From the NCBI GenBank assembly GCA_902802535.1, contig CADCML010000006.1, positions 20,243-84,242 of the forward strand: a stretch of 64,000 nucleotides of DNA, in the 5' to 3' direction. The notes beneath the pieces were generated by a model. It saw only the letters and a program-made list of their open reading frames with translations. It was not told the DNA's origin and ran no database searches. A program made the translations under genes and the position numbers. This document shows positions 62,904 to 64,000 of this stretch, one piece after another (within the stretch, counting starts at the first letter, position 1; each line of letters begins with the position of its first letter). The DNA is from an uncultured Bacteroidia bacterium. Lineage in GTDB: Bacteria; Bacteroidota; Bacteroidia; Bacteroidales; F082.

Positions 62904-64000
62904 ATGTACGCTAACTTTCAAGAGTATCTGAAGAAGGAATTGGCTCAGATTGAAGCCGATGGCCTTTATAAACGTGAACGCATTATCGAAAGCGCCCAGG
63001 GCGCTGAAATCATGGTTGGCGGCAAGGTGTGCCTCAACTTCTGCGCAAATAACTACCTCGGCTTGGCTGACAATCCCGAGCTGATTCAGGCCGCCAAGGA
63101 CGGCATGGACGCCCGCGGCTATGGTATGGCCTCCGTTCGTTTCATTTGCGGTTGCCAAGACCTCCACAAGAAGTTGGAAGCCAAGATTGCTGAGTTCTTC
63201 GGCACAGAGGATACCATCCTTTACGCTGCCTGCTTCGATGCCAATGGTGGCGTGTTTGAGCCGCTGCTTGGCCCCGATGATGCCATCATCTCCGATGCTT
63301 TGAACCACGCATCCATCATTGATGGTGTGCGCCTCTGCAAGGCCCAGCGTTTCCGCTATGCCAATGCCGATATGGCTGACCTTGAGAAGCAACTGCAAGA
63401 CGCTCAAGGCTGCCGCTTCCGCCTCATCGTTACCGACGGTGTGTTCTCCATGGACGGCAACGTCTGCCCGCTGGATAAGATCTACGAACTGGCCCAGAAA
63501 TACAACGCCATGGTGATGGTCGACGAGAGCCACTCCGCTGGTGTGGTTGGCAGAACGGGTCGCGGTGTGACGGAACACTACAACCTCCGTGGTAAGATTG
63601 AAATCCTGACCGGTACCCTCGGCAAGGCCTTTGGTGGTGCTATGGGTGGCTTCACCACGGGTCGTAAGGAAATCATTGATATGTTGCGTCAGCGCAGCCG
63701 TCCGTATCTGTTCTCCAACTCGATGGCTCCGGGCCTCGTGGCCGCTGGCATCCGCATGTTCGAGATGATGAGCGAGACCAACGCCCTGCAAGACAAGCTC
63801 CACGCCAACACCGAATACTTCATCAAGAAGATGACCGAGGCTGGCTTCGACTGCAAGCCTTCGCAATCCGCCATCTGCGCCGTGATGCTCTACGACGCCC
63901 CGTTGTCGCAAAAGTTCGCCGCCAAGTTGCAGGAAGAAGGCATCTTCGTCACGGGATTCTACTATCCTGTGGTGCCGAAGGGACAGGCCCGTATCCGCGT
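62904..64000 (+). CDS. kbl: Glycine C-acetyltransferase (2-amino-3-ketobutyrate CoA ligase), 3' partial
   Basis: 365 codons are visible of about 397 in full-length KBL; the gene runs off the end. It is a PLP enzyme of the alpha-oxoamine synthase family: LNFCANNYLGLADNPE, YGMASVRFICG, the VDESHSAGVVG Asp motif and PLP-binding Lys in LTGTLGKAFGGAMGGF. It links threonine breakdown to glycine and acetyl-CoA. It is divergent from hydE; a threonine dehydrogenase gene is not seen in the window. Confidence 0.93.
   Translation, partial: MYANFQEYLKKELAQIEADGLYKRERIIESAQGAEIMVGGKVCLNFCANNYLGLADNPELIQAAKDGMDARGYGMASVRFICGCQDLHKKLEAKIAEFFGTEDTILYAACFDANGGVFEPLLGPDDAIISDALNHASIIDGVRLCKAQRFRYANADMADLEKQLQDAQGCRFRLIVTDGVFSMDGNVCPLDKIYELAQKYNAMVMVDESHSAGVVGRTGRGVTEHYNLRGKIEILTGTLGKAFGGAMGGFTTGRKEIIDMLRQRSRPYLFSNSMAPGLVAAGIRMFEMMSETNALQDKLHANTEYFIKKMTEAGFDCKPSQSAICAVMLYDAPLSQKFAAKLQEEGIFVTGFYYPVVPKGQARIR

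Noticed and set aside
62889-63911. Minus-strand frame of 340 codons at the right end
   Set aside because: Antisense to kbl, which has all PLP-enzyme motifs and a promoter.

Overview
The window reads as about 64 kb of an anaerobic member of the Bacteroidales (phylum Bacteroidota). Support comes from several type IX secretion (T9SS) C-terminal sorting domains, a gingipain-type C25 peptidase, a peptidoglycan-free style of gene starts with A/T-rich leaders instead of Shine-Dalgarno sites, many perfect copies of the Bacteroidota -7 promoter motif TAnnTTTG just upstream of genes, SusC-like/TonB-type outer-membrane receptors, a SUF iron-sulfur system and the [FeFe]-hydrogenase maturase HydE. The genus cannot be read from the sequence alone. 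No rRNA, tRNA, CRISPR array or transposase gene was seen.

Layout. 0-7.5 kb: a MacB-like ABC permease pair (the first cut by the window edge), a MacA/HlyD adaptor and a TolC-like channel, which together form a tripartite exporter, followed by a TonB-dependent receptor-like barrel. 7.5-9 kb: a T9SS cargo protein. 9.3-13.9 kb: a minus-strand accessory cassette made of TcmP, a three-Cys radical-SAM-like protein (DUF5131, phage Gp37/Gp68 family) and a superfamily 1 helicase with a C-terminal nuclease-like domain. 14-17.8 kb: a fatty-acid synthesis operon (fabH, fabF, fabZ, acpP, fabG) ended by a strong terminator. 18-26 kb: LytTR regulator, recX, PTS-type EIIC protein, a lipoprotein nicotinamidase, ygiQ and AAA ATPases. 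26.7-33 kb: a small secreted protein and a lipoprotein, an A/T-rich three-gene cassette of unknown function, a RelB/DinJ-PIN toxin-antitoxin pair and another AAA ATPase-nuclease. 33-42.5 kb: aldehyde and alcohol dehydrogenases, a YitT protein, peptidase T, and membrane glycosyltransferase-like proteins with a membrane PHP-fold protein. 42.6-48.4 kb: sufB-(glycosyltransferase)-sufC-sufD-sufS. 48.4-54.7 kb: small membrane proteins, histidine ammonia-lyase, HisRS, a zinc-ribbon membrane protein and an RNA-type beta-CASP metallo-hydrolase. 54.8-61.5 kb: a T9SS protein, its decayed tandem copy and the C25 peptidase. 61.7-64 kb: hydE divergent from kbl, which runs off the window.

The most unusual signal is regulatory or mobile in character. 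Four loci encoding (or once encoding) archaeal-type AAA ATPases, at about 18.1, 22.9, 26.2 and 31.6 kb, each carry a different long palindrome placed on or next to the -7 promoter element. One of these genes is bracketed by two 53-bp copies of its palindrome differing at one base, and another locus is a collapsed remnant. The same accessory stretch holds the TcmP/DUF5131/helicase cassette and the unknown A/T-rich cassette, so it may be a defence or selfish-gene island; that is inference. Several families of non-coding repeats with terminal inverted repeats lie between housekeeping genes.
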